Shown here: positions 6,639-13,803 of the stretch, piece by piece
Numbering within the stretch: the first letter of the stretch is position 1
How the letters are laid out: each line of letters starts with the position of its first letter
Origin: Chlamydiales bacterium
GTDB taxonomy: Bacteria; Chlamydiota; Chlamydiia; Chlamydiales; Simkaniaceae
Length of the DNA stretch: 64,000 bases
Reading direction: 5' to 3'
Assembly: GCA_024233515.1 (NCBI GenBank)
Contig: JACKPO010000002.1
Coordinates: forward strand, 62,001 to 126,000
The notes under the pieces: generated by a model
Seen by the model: the letters and a program-made list of their open reading frames with translations, nothing else
Told to the model about the DNA's origin: nothing
The model's database searches: none
Position numbers and translations under genes: made by a program

Positions 6639-9102
6639 GTTTTTTCTCCTTTGTTGTCCTTTCTTTGAGTAAAGTGGATAAGTATGCCTGCCGATCTTCT
6701 TTAGTTTCTAGAGAATCGAGCATTTCATACCCTTGAAGTTCCTCTAGAATTTTTCCTCTTAGGTTAAGAAGATCGTAAACCTCCGGGAGCAGTTGAAGCT
6801 CTCCATGGATGACGGCTTCAGGGGAAGGGAGGGGAATCCAAGTTTCGCCGATTTCTATTTCCCACAGTCCTGAAGATCCTTTCCGCTCTATTTTCCTTGT
6901 TGTTCCTAAAAGAGCCTGTAATCGATGGGGCTCGCTGTAGCTATAGAAAGCAGTATGGTATCTTAGAGGGGGGATGTTCTGACTCTCAAGTAACGCTTTG
7001 ATATGAAAGACCAACATGTTATTCATGAGACATCTGTTTGATGCCAAGACCTTGACATCCTCATGGTTCTCAGAGCTCATCAAAAGCCCTCCCAGTTGGG
7101 GGATCAAAAGATCTCCTGAAAGGAGGTTATACTGAGCGATGGCTGTATCCACTTTCATGAGAGCATTTCTTAGGAGTTGGTACCCTTTGACCGTACTCGG
7201 ACTTCTCTGTATTGAAAGTTGGGTGCGTAGATCAGCTATGGATAGAAGCTCCCCTCCAGGCTCATGGACGATGTCTAAGAAGTAGTGAAAATCCAACGCT
7301 AAATCTATGGAGGTCGCTAATCTTGTGGGATCGATGAGCCTTTCAAAGAGGTTTTCATGTTCCTCTATTTCTTTCAGGTGATCTGGTAATGTTAGGCTCG
7401 TTCTTAAGGAGGATGTTTTTGCGGAGAGTTCTGAAGTTTTTGCGCAGGGAATCGTTAGAGATAAAAGCTCTTGATTCCCAAAAGTTTCAAGGAATCTTCC
7501 TTTTACAGTATTCCAAAAGCTTCTGAAATACTGCTCGATCCTTGCTCCTTCTTTATTCCTTACGTTAAATCCCACAGCGTAGTAAATGGGTTTTCCGTAC
7601 TTTGACATGTGCTCCTCTAACCCTTCTAACCCCTTTCCCAGTTTCTTTTTATTCCATTTATAGAAGATTTCGAGGGCGGAATAACTCTCAAAACGGTTAA
7701 GTTCCCTTGAGAACTGTCCATCTGCGTGCATCATTTCTCGACACATCTTGAGTTGATCAATTTTTTGGAAGGCGTTTGCGTTTGTGACGGTCGTCAGAAT
7801 TTCTTGCTGAAAAGTGAGATAAGCGAGCTCTCCCATAATCTGTTGATGAGAGACAAGAACCTCGACACGGAGCTGATTGATGGAGGTTTGAATAAACTGC
7901 TGTCCTTGTATGAGCTTATCTTGCTGACGGAGAATAGCATGGAAAAAAGTTTGTTGACCTTGAAAAAGCTGAGCCATCCCCTGAAATAGTTTCTCGAAGG
8001 GGGAGGGTTGTTGTTTATTGTCTCTTTTGAAAAGGAGGGCATAGACTCGAGAAGCAGCATTGAAAGCCTGAAAGGGTCCCATGGGATTTCCTAGGAACAT
8101 TGACCCTACGCTTAACACAACTTCAGCTGCAGCACCTATAGCATAGACTTTCTTCTCAGCTTTTCCGGGATCGATTCCAAAATTTCTAAGTCCTGAAAAC
8201 GAGAGGTGCGCAATTTCATAGTAGTGTTGTAACGATTCGGTTGCGATTGCATGAATTTTCTGTGGGGAGAAAGTCGAGGTGCTTCGTCCATTAACAAACC
8301 TTGATGCTTCTTCCACTTTGTCTTGGGCTTTTTGGAGATTGCTTCCAGCTTGTTTGATTTCATGTTTTCGTATTTTAATCTCTCGATTAATGAGGGGGTA
8401 TCCCCCTCTTATAGCGTCTGTTCCCTCTTGTGACAGAATCGAAAGCTTGAAAGCGGCTCGTATTCGATTCCATAGGTTTTTAGGAAATGAAGGGGTACTG
8501 CCTGTATCATTTTGTCTTAAGAGGTCACCAGCTTTCGTGAGGTCCTGAATATCTGTTTGCTTAAGACCCTGAAAATACCCCCGAAAACAGGTTTGCAACT
8601 GAGCGCGAAGTTCGAGGTCATCATTTGGAAATTCTTCTCCAAACCCAGGAACATAACGACGGAAGAGATTGTATCGGTAGCTTTCATCGTTTGCAGTGCA
8701 AAATTCGTGGTAAATATCTGGGCGGGTTCTTTTTAAGGTGGAGAGATTTTTTGCGACCTCAGCTTTGAACAAAGCCGGGAGATCATAGTATCTTGAAAGG
8801 GCGTACTCAAACGCTGGGCGACTTATTTTCTCCGTAAGGTGATACGCAATCTTCCCTGTGAAATAGCCTGAAGCAAGGAAACTGGCAACTTCTGCAGCAG
8901 CTTTTGAGGAATAGCGTGCGATCGTTTTAGGGTTTCTATAGATATAACTCGAGACTTTGATCGAGAGTTGAAGATCTAAAGGGACCTTTGTCTCTTTCTC
9001 ATCCTCAGTTGCAATCATGTGTTGAACCTGTGGACTAGCGATCGGTCCCTCTTCTAGAGATCCAAAGATTGTTCGACTTTTGATTGCAATGGGTGGCGCC
9101 AT
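6598..9102 (-). CDS. large helical hypothetical protein with a hydrophobic hairpin
   Basis: An 834-aa protein with no family I recognise. Residues 40-330 are charged and helical. Residues 321-339 (AIGAAAEVVLSVGSMFLG) and 344-358 are hydrophobic and separated by a Gly/Pro turn, as in a membrane-inserting hairpin. Residues 370-435 are Gln-rich and coiled-coil-like (LFQGQQTFFHAILRQQDKL). There is no signal peptide. The layout recalls helical pore-formers or type III effectors, but this is inference. The start ATG at 9102 has GAGGAA 5-6 bases upstream; start codon and Shine-Dalgarno fall inside a hairpin (9095-9143). First gene of an operon with the 128-aa and HicB-like genes. Confidence 0.7.
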   Translation of the reverse strand: MAPPIAIKSRTIFGSLEEGPIASPQVQHMIATEDEKETKVPLDLQLSIKVSSYIYRNPKTIARYSSKAAAEVASFLASGYFTGKIAYHLTEKISRPAFEYALSRYYDLPALFKAEVAKNLSTLKRTRPDIYHEFCTANDESYRYNLFRRYVPGFGEEFPNDDLELRAQLQTCFRGYFQGLKQTDIQDLTKAGDLLRQNDTGSTPSFPKNLWNRIRAAFKLSILSQEGTDAIRGGYPLINREIKIRKHEIKQAGSNLQKAQDKVEEASRFVNGRSTSTFSPQKIHAIATESLQHYYEIAHLSFSGLRNFGIDPGKAEKKVYAIGAAAEVVLSVGSMFLGNPMGPFQAFNAASRVYALLFKRDNKQQPSPFEKLFQGMAQLFQGQQTFFHAILRQQDKLIQGQQFIQTSINQLRVEVLVSHQQIMGELAYLTFQQEILTTVTNANAFQKIDQLKMCREMMHADGQFSRELNRFESYSALEIFYKWNKKKLGKGLEGLEEHMSKYGKPIYYAVGFNVRNKEGARIEQYFRSFWNTVKGRFLETFGNQELLSLTIPCAKTSELSAKTSSLRTSLTLPDHLKEIEEHENLFERLIDPTRLATSIDLALDFHYFLDIVHEPGGELLSIADLRTQLSIQRSPSTVKGYQLLRNALMKVDTAIAQYNLLSGDLLIPQLGGLLMSSENHEDVKVLASNRCLMNNMLVFHIKALLESQNIPPLRYHTAFYSYSEPHRLQALLGTTRKIERKGSSGLWEIEIGETWIPLPSPEAVIHGELQLLPEVYDLLNLRGKILEELQGYEMLDSLETKEDRQAYLSTLLKERTTKEKKHGWSIYSYNYAKL

Positions 9103-9143
9103 TAGACTTCCTCAAGTATCTCAAAGAGTCTAATGGGGGCGCC
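9095..9143 (-). promoter_or_regulatory. hairpin burying the start codon of the 834-aa gene
   Basis: The arms GGCGCC-ATTAGACT (9095-9108) and AGTCTAAT-GGG-GGCGCC (9127-9143) are complementary over 14 base pairs with a 3-base bulge and an 18-base loop. On the minus-strand transcript the ATG (9102-9100) is in the stem and the Shine-Dalgarno TTGAGGA is in the loop. Such a structure would limit ribosome access unless opened. Confidence 0.55.
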
Positions 9144-9204
9144 AGGTATTATTCAAGAATTTGTTTTATGCAATAGCTGTGTAGCTCTTACCCTTAGCGA
9201 TTTA

Positions 9205-9876
9205 TTATCCTCGTGGAGGGAACTCTTCTTTTAAGGGGAGATAGCCTGGAGAGGCTATATATTCTAATTTTCCTCTCATTTCTAACTTGTATCTTTTATC
9301 CAAATCACAATCCGGACCATGTTTATCAAAGCCTGAATAAACCAGGAGGGGAAGATAAGGGGTGAAACGGATTTTGCACCCTAATTCTCGAGCTTTTTTT
9401 ATTGTTTCATGCGCGATGAGGGATGATTCATTGAGGAGTTCAATCTTACGGTCGATCAATTCTATTGTTTTTTCTGCCTGGGGTTCAACTGTCCTAATGA
9501 GCTGAAGAAAGGCTTTGTTTTGTTTTAGGACTCTTGCATAGGAAAGGTTTCGAATAATCTCCACAATTGCATGGCTATACCTCTGATCACAATTACTTTT
9601 ATCCATGTATTGGATTGAATATTTATTACGTTCATTACCATTAATTTGACTTCTTATAACAAATCCAAGATCATAATTGTACAGTTCTAGGTTTTGCTGG
9701 ATGCTTTTAGTGGCATCAAATGCTCTGAAGATCGTAGAAGGAGCTTGAATATTTGATAAAGCAGCAGTCGGATACGATTTTGGCACAGGATTGTTTCTTA
9801 AATCGTGGTCTAGAGCGGGCCATCCTTGCCCTTTTTCTCGCCAATTAGTGGATTCATCTAAAGATTCTATTGACAT
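9205..9876 (-). CDS. hypothetical protein
   Basis: A 223-aa soluble protein with no recognised domain. Residues 105-175 are predicted helices (LSYARVLKQNKAFLQLI, AEKTIELIDRKIELL); the C-terminal part is richer in aromatic residues and proline (FTPYLPLLVYSG). No signal peptide or membrane segment. It has a clear Shine-Dalgarno (AAGGAG, 5 bases before the ATG) and an AT-rich promoter region, so it is very probably a real gene. It lies in the accessory region between two other orphan genes and shares no overlap with either. Confidence 0.65.
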   Translation of the reverse strand: MSIESLDESTNWREKGQGWPALDHDLRNNPVPKSYPTAALSNIQAPSTIFRAFDATKSIQQNLELYNYDLGFVIRSQINGNERNKYSIQYMDKSNCDQRYSHAIVEIIRNLSYARVLKQNKAFLQLIRTVEPQAEKTIELIDRKIELLNESSLIAHETIKKARELGCKIRFTPYLPLLVYSGFDKHGPDCDLDKRYKLEMRGKLEYIASPGYLPLKEEFPPRG

Positions 9877-9903
9877 AATAACTCCTTGTTTATTGCTGGA
9901 GAT

Positions 9904-9932
9904 ATTATATCTTTATTATTAATAAAACAAAA
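9904..9932 (-). promoter_or_regulatory. probable promoter of the 223-aa gene
   Basis: On the minus strand a perfect TATAAT (9909-9904) lies 28 bases before the start codon, with TTTTGT 17 bases upstream (9932-9927), in an AT-rich intergenic stretch. The -35 match is weak. Confidence 0.4.
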
Positions 9933-9997
9933 CTGTTTAATATTATTTTATTTTTAAAAATTAACTTAATATTAAAAATGGATAGAGAGTGGATCAC

Positions 9998-10507
9998 TTA
10001 GTGGTCAGTGGCATCCGGAAACGCTGGATCGTCAGGGACGACGGGTTTGAGGGGCACCTCTTTGAGCTCATCTAACGACAGAATAGGTTCTGTTGCGGGT
10101 GGTAAGGCTTGAAGGGTTCGCCACTGGTTAAGTAAATCGATAGACTGATCCTCTCGTGAGAGATCAGAGACATAAAGGTGCGCAAGCGCATGAATCTGAC
10201 AGTTTTTATTGCAGGGAGGGATAACAAATTTGGGATGATTCGTTCCTAAGGAAAGGCCGGTATTCGGGTCTGCATGCGTTGGAATGGGCACTGTTGGATG
10301 ACTTGCTGAAAGATAGACAGGGAAGAAAAAATCATGTCCAACCTTGCTTGCAAAGAGAGGTTCGATACATTGTCCAACATTTGTTTTTTTGAAAAATTCT
10401 GCTTTAAAGGCTTCAAAGGTCTCCCTACTCCAGTTTGCTACTGGAGATTCAAGCTCTTGAACCCAAGCAGTTATTCCCTTAAGCTTGAATTCATTGTCAG
10501 TGATCAT
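9998..10507 (-). CDS. hypothetical protein
   Basis: A 169-aa protein with no recognised family. It contains PPCNKNCQIHALAHL (about residues 96-110), with two Cys and two His close together that could bind metal, and a proline/aspartate-rich tail (VPDDPAFPDATDH). No signal peptide or membrane helix. The frame is open 15 codons upstream of the ATG at 10507 but offers no better start; an AAGG lies about 10 bases before the ATG. Its 5' side faces a decayed locus with an ATPase pseudogene. Probably real, function unknown. Confidence 0.5.
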   Translation of the reverse strand: MITDNEFKLKGITAWVQELESPVANWSRETFEAFKAEFFKKTNVGQCIEPLFASKVGHDFFFPVYLSASHPTVPIPTHADPNTGLSLGTNHPKFVIPPCNKNCQIHALAHLYVSDLSREDQSIDLLNQWRTLQALPPATEPILSLDELKEVPLKPVVPDDPAFPDATDH

Positions 10508-10615
10508 TTTAGCGACAGCCTTCTGGCCAGCTTCATCTTTTGGTTTAGCGTTATTTAATTACACTCCTGTTTGCGTCTTATTTAAACCTAATTTGCTTAT
10601 AATGAATTATTTAAA

Positions 10616-10710
10616 TTAATCCCGTAATCGACAATCATCAGTTATGGGATAAAAACAGCTTGCTTTCAATTATCCCATAATCGACAAGCGCAGAAAATGG
10701 GATGAAAAAC
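10616..10710. repeat. two imperfect 41-bp direct repeats
   Basis: Units at 10616-10656 and 10670-10710 share TAATCGACAA and each contains ATCCC...GGGAT as an inverted pair. The period is 54 bases. The second unit runs into the start of the ATPase pseudogene, so these may have been its operator sites. Confidence 0.5.
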
Positions 10711-11334
10711 GTTCATTGGAAGAAAAGAAGAGTTAAATCGGCTAAATCGCCTTAAAGCGTTACAGAAATCTACCCTTTCAGTTGTAAAGGGACGCAGAAG
10801 GGTAGGCAAAAGTACCCTTATTAAGGAGTTTGCCAAGGGAAAGAAGTTTATTTCGATATCCGGAAATCCCCCTGCACCAGGCATAACAGCTCAAAAACAG
10901 CGAGATGAATTTGCTGATCAATTATGTACTCAATTATACCTAACGTGATTCAAAAGTTGGGAATTTGGAAAGGAGGCCCCACGCAAATTTTTTGCCTGGA
11001 GCGAGCGTCCATTGTGCGAGCACAAGGCGCAAGTGAAGGCAAGAAATTTGCTGCAGAGCCAACGGAGCCAAAAATCAACTTTTGAATCATTTTAGGTATA
11101 CACCTCCCGAAAGTCACCTTTCTTTCTTGGACAAATGCTTTTACGTTTCTGGGGGAACAAATTGATGATACTGAAATCATTATTCTTTTGGATGAGATTT
11201 CCTGGATGGGAGGAGAAGACCCTAATTTCTTAGGATCTTTAAAAACTTGGTGGGATCAATATGGAAGCCAAAAAATAACCTGATTCTGATTCTTTGTAGC
11301 ACAGGATTCCTTGGTCGGATTGCGCGTTGCGCAA
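10702..11334 (+). pseudogene. AAA+ ATPase (ATPase_2/DUF234 type), interrupted by a palindromic element
   Basis: The plus strand encodes FIGRKEELNRLNRLKAL, then the P-loop GRRRVGKST (about 10789-10815), then ...DEFADQLCTQL, where a 160-bp element enters. After it comes HLPKVTFLSWTNAF...IIILLDEISWMGG (Walker B), followed by a one-base frameshift after QYGSQK and NLILILCSTGFLGRI. This order fits the family of bacterial/archaeal ATPases often adjacent to a nuclease-like DUF234 domain. Damage: start codon out of frame (ATG at 10702), insertion, frameshift near 11275, an apparent internal deletion after the sensor strand, and loss of the whole 3' half. Definitely inactive. Confidence 0.75.
10935..11100. 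mobile_element. palindromic MITE-like element, family A, copy 1
   Basis: Ends are TATACCTAACGTGATTCAAA and the near-complement TTTGAATCATTTTAGGTATA; the interior is an imperfect palindrome (GCAAATTTTTTGCCT pairs with AGGCAAGAAATTTGC). TA lies at both outer ends, as left by Tc1/mariner-IS630 transposases. It encodes no protein. Removing it with one TA joins CTQL to HLPK in frame in the ATPase gene, which proves insertion. Other copies are at 41018 and 61769. Confidence 0.8.
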
Positions 11335-11336
11335 AA

Positions 11337-11388
11337 TTAGGACAAGTCTATCTTGCAACCGTTAGGACATTTCTATTTTGCGTTGACA
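11337..11388. mobile_element. possible IS21-family end remnant
   Basis: Two 25-base units follow each other: TTAGGACAAGTCTATCTTGC (11337 on) and TTAGGACATTTCTATTTTGC (11362 on), ending at TTGACA. IS21-type elements carry such repeated units inside their ends. No transposase is present nearby, so only a remnant remains. The match to IS21 is from memory. Confidence 0.35.
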
Positions 11389-11479
11389 ATACTTTTTAAG
11401 AAAAGGGCAGTTGAAAACTCGTTTTCGTTGAGAAAAAACTTTTTGATGGGTTAGGATGGAAGATACGTAAAAACAAAGT

Positions 11480-11507
11480 GCCTCGAGAGGCCGTTACCTC
11501 TCGAGGC
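11480..11507. terminator. 11-bp perfect stem-loop in the gap before the 112-aa gene
   Basis: GCCTCGAGAGG (11480-11490) pairs with CCTCTCGAGGC (11497-11507) around a 6-base loop. Read on the minus strand it is followed by ACTTTGTTTTT, a weak U-tract; read on the plus strand there is none. It could be a decayed terminator or an operator. No gene is visible in the rest of 11400-11729. Confidence 0.4.
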
Positions 11508-11729
11508 GTGAAACTAAGGAACATCGTGTTTATGTATCCACACCTTAGCTTCGGGCTCCATCTTAATCGATTGACCCGAAAAAATCTAGTGTCTTCTCTA
11601 TTCTTCGTTTGGGACATTCGTCCTTTTTGGGAGGCAATGGTTTGTGAGATTTTTGTGCATGTGTTCCTTATGATCCTGATGTGCTCCGGGTGGAGCATGT
11701 CGGGATCCTTTTGATAAGGAGAACAATTC

Positions 11730-12068
11730 ATGGGACTATTTGAAGAGATTCGTGTGCTTGAGGGGAAGATTGAGAAGGCGGAGACGGTTGAGGAGCTCAG
11801 GGAGCTTTTGGAGGAGCGGGGGCTGAATCTGGTGGTCGTGATTTTTTCGAAGGGGTGTTATTGCATTGAGTGGGATCTTGCCCTCAAGCGTCTTGTAAAG
11901 GTGGTCGATCTTTGTTTGAGGGTCAGGATTTCTGATGCGATTCAGTCGGTGGAATCGCATCAGATGGTCCCTGTTCGGATCCGCGAAACGGCGTGGGAGG
12001 AGATAGAAGTCCTCTTCCAGACGTTAAAGCGGGGCATTGGAACGTGCGTTCAGAACATAAAGCCGTAG
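11730..12068 (+). CDS. small hypothetical protein
   Basis: A 112-aa protein with a strong Shine-Dalgarno (AAGGAGAA, 7 bases before the ATG). The first 30 residues are a charged helix (LFEEIRVLEGKIEKAETV), followed by an alternating hydrophobic stretch (LNLVVVIFSKGCYCIEW) and a C-terminal helix. The Cys pair at CYC and a terminal Cys are noticeable. No signal peptide. No family recognised; it stands alone after a decayed region and before a gap of about 190 bases. Confidence 0.6.
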   Translation: MGLFEEIRVLEGKIEKAETVEELRELLEERGLNLVVVIFSKGCYCIEWDLALKRLVKVVDLCLRVRISDAIQSVESHQMVPVRIRETAWEEIEVLFQTLKRGIGTCVQNIKP

Positions 12069-12193
12069 GTTACGGTGACGATGGGGCATCCTTTGCCCCC
12101 TTAAACCGAAAATAAAAATAATGTTTTTCATTAATACTTCCCCTGAAGTTGAATAAAAAGTAATTATAATTTCGGTTGTTTTATTTTTTTATA

Positions 12194-12224
12194 TTTTTGT
12201 AAACGAGTAAAGTGTTTACAAAAA
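12194..12224. promoter_or_regulatory. 11-bp inverted repeat upstream of the GYF_2-RDD gene
   Basis: TTTTTGTAAAC and GTTTACAAAAA are perfect complements separated by 9 bases, centred 54 bases before the ATG at 12263. The geometry suits a dimeric repressor operator, or an AT-rich hairpin in the leader. Confidence 0.45.
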
Positions 12225-12262
12225 GAGGGGGATCGGATTTAGTGAGGGAAAGAGGTGATTCT

Positions 12263-13015
12263 ATGGGCAGCGAGGTATGGTACTACAAGATTGGGGAGGA
12301 AAGGAGAGGTCCTCATTCCCACGAGGAACTCCAGCAGATGCTCGACCAGGGGAAGATCGATCCTTCGACGCGGATCTGGAAGGAGGATTTTGCTGAGTGG
12401 CTCCCGATCGCTGAGGTGGAGCATTTCAATATGGCAACCCTCGATGAAACTCCGACGATTACGATCGAAAAGAAGGTAGAGTATGCCCGGGAAACCGATC
12501 AGGATGGTGTTCGTCCCAGGCCGTGGATTCGCTTTTGGGCGCGGATGATTGACTATTCCCTCTTTATCTTTGTGATTGGGTTCGTGGTGGGCTATTTCAA
12601 TTTAAGTTTAGGGCCTTTGAGTTCGTTTTCGGGAATGGTGGCGATTTTTGCGTGGTCGTTTGTTGAGGCGTTTCTGCTGGCAACTTGGGGGGCAACACCT
12701 GGGAAATGGCTGCTAAAGGTGACGGTGCGAGATGAGAATCACCATAAACTTTCGTTTTCAGAGAGTATGAACCGGAGTTTTTCGGTCTGGTGGCTTGGAA
12801 TGGGAGCGGGGATTCCGATAGTCTCTTTGATTACGATGATTGTGGCTGCGGTGAAGCTCAATAGCAAGGGTTCGACAACATGGGATCAGCGAAGTAAACT
12901 CCGGGTGATGCATGGCAAGGTGGGGCTGATCCGAAGTCTCATTGTTCTTATCTATTTCCTTTGCTATATTTGGGTGATCGCCTGGGGACAACTTCAAATG
13001 ATGAACCGTCCATGA
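12263..13015 (+). CDS. GYF_2-RDD membrane protein
   Basis: A 250-aa protein. Residues 1-55 form a GYF_2 domain (VWYYKIGEERRGPHS...W at the end of WKEDFAEWLPI), a proline-motif binding fold common in bacterial membrane proteins. Residues 90-230 form an RDD domain starting RPWIRFWARMIDY, with three to four membrane helices and the conserved Arg/Asp residues. The GYF_2 domain would face the cytoplasm. ATG 12263 is preferred over the upstream GTG at 12212 because AAAGAGGTG lies 5-13 bases before it. The stop overlaps the start of the glyoxalase gene (ATGA). A second GYF_2 protein is at 52328. Confidence 0.85.
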   Translation: MGSEVWYYKIGEERRGPHSHEELQQMLDQGKIDPSTRIWKEDFAEWLPIAEVEHFNMATLDETPTITIEKKVEYARETDQDGVRPRPWIRFWARMIDYSLFIFVIGFVVGYFNLSLGPLSSFSGMVAIFAWSFVEAFLLATWGATPGKWLLKVTVRDENHHKLSFSESMNRSFSVWWLGMGAGIPIVSLITMIVAAVKLNSKGSTTWDQRSKLRVMHGKVGLIRSLIVLIYFLCYIWVIAWGQLQMMNRP

Positions 13016-13803
13016 GTATTGTTGAGAAAAAAGATTTAGGAGAGGGACGCGCCCTCTTTCAGATTCGGATTTTAGAGGATAACTATACCTATGTCCTCTC
13101 TTGGGACCACGAGGCTTTTGTGGTCGATCCAGGAGATGGGAAACCGGTGATGGCTCTTCTAAGTGAGGAGCAGCTGAAGTTGCAGAACATTTTGATTACC
13201 CACTATCATGAGGATCATACGGGGGGAGTCGAGTTTCTGAAGCGAAAAACGGAGGCTCATGTGATTGGTCCTGATGATCCTCGGATCCCAGGGTTGGAAC
13301 AGACGGTGGACGATAAGGAAGAGCTCCTTTTTGGACCGTTTTCAATCGAGGTTCTTTCGACGCCAGGACATACAAAACCTCACATTGTTTACTTCTTTCG
13401 GGATCTTCATCTTCTGTTTAGTGGGGACCTTCTTTTCGGAGGAGGATGTGGTCGACTCTTTGAGGGTACGGCTGCAGAGATGTGGCACTCTCTTGAAAAG
13501 GTGGCAGCGCTTCCCGATGATACACTCATCTATTGTGGTCATGAGTATACCCTTTCTAACCTTCAATTTGCCCATACGATTGAACCTCAAAACCAGGCGG
13601 TGAAAAAACGTTTGGAAGAGGCGAAACAGTGTGTGAATGAGGGGAAACCAACGGTTCCTTCAACGCTTGGGCTGGAAAAAGAAACCAATCCTTTTCTTCG
13701 GGCTGCTGATCCCGCTCTTCAAAAAGCTCTTGGAACAAAAGAGACCGACCCTGTCGCAGTCTTTGCGCAGATTCGTGCGCTTAAGGACCAAGGCTTACTT
13801 TGA
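13012..13803 (+). CDS. gloB: hydroxyacylglutathione hydrolase (glyoxalase II)
   Basis: A 263-aa metallo-beta-lactamase-fold hydrolase that releases lactate from S-lactoylglutathione or acts on related thioesters. Zinc motif THYHEDHTGG is at about residues 60-69; GHTK, FSGDLLF (bridging Asp) and CGHEY (final His) follow in the order expected for glyoxalase II. The C-terminal HAGH helix region (EAKQCVNEGKPTVPSTLGLEK) is present. Start ATG 13012 overlaps the RDD gene stop. The 3' end overlaps the convergent MFS gene by 23 bases. Confidence 0.9.
   Translation: MSIVEKKDLGEGRALFQIRILEDNYTYVLSWDHEAFVVDPGDGKPVMALLSEEQLKLQNILITHYHEDHTGGVEFLKRKTEAHVIGPDDPRIPGLEQTVDDKEELLFGPFSIEVLSTPGHTKPHIVYFFRDLHLLFSGDLLFGGGCGRLFEGTAAEMWHSLEKVAALPDDTLIYCGHEYTLSNLQFAHTIEPQNQAVKKRLEEAKQCVNEGKPTVPSTLGLEKETNPFLRAADPALQKALGTKETDPVAVFAQIRALKDQGLL

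Noticed and set aside
11396..11731. 111-codon minus-strand frame over the stem-loop region
   Set aside because: No Shine-Dalgarno, no recognisable domain, and it overlaps the start of a well-supported plus-strand gene.
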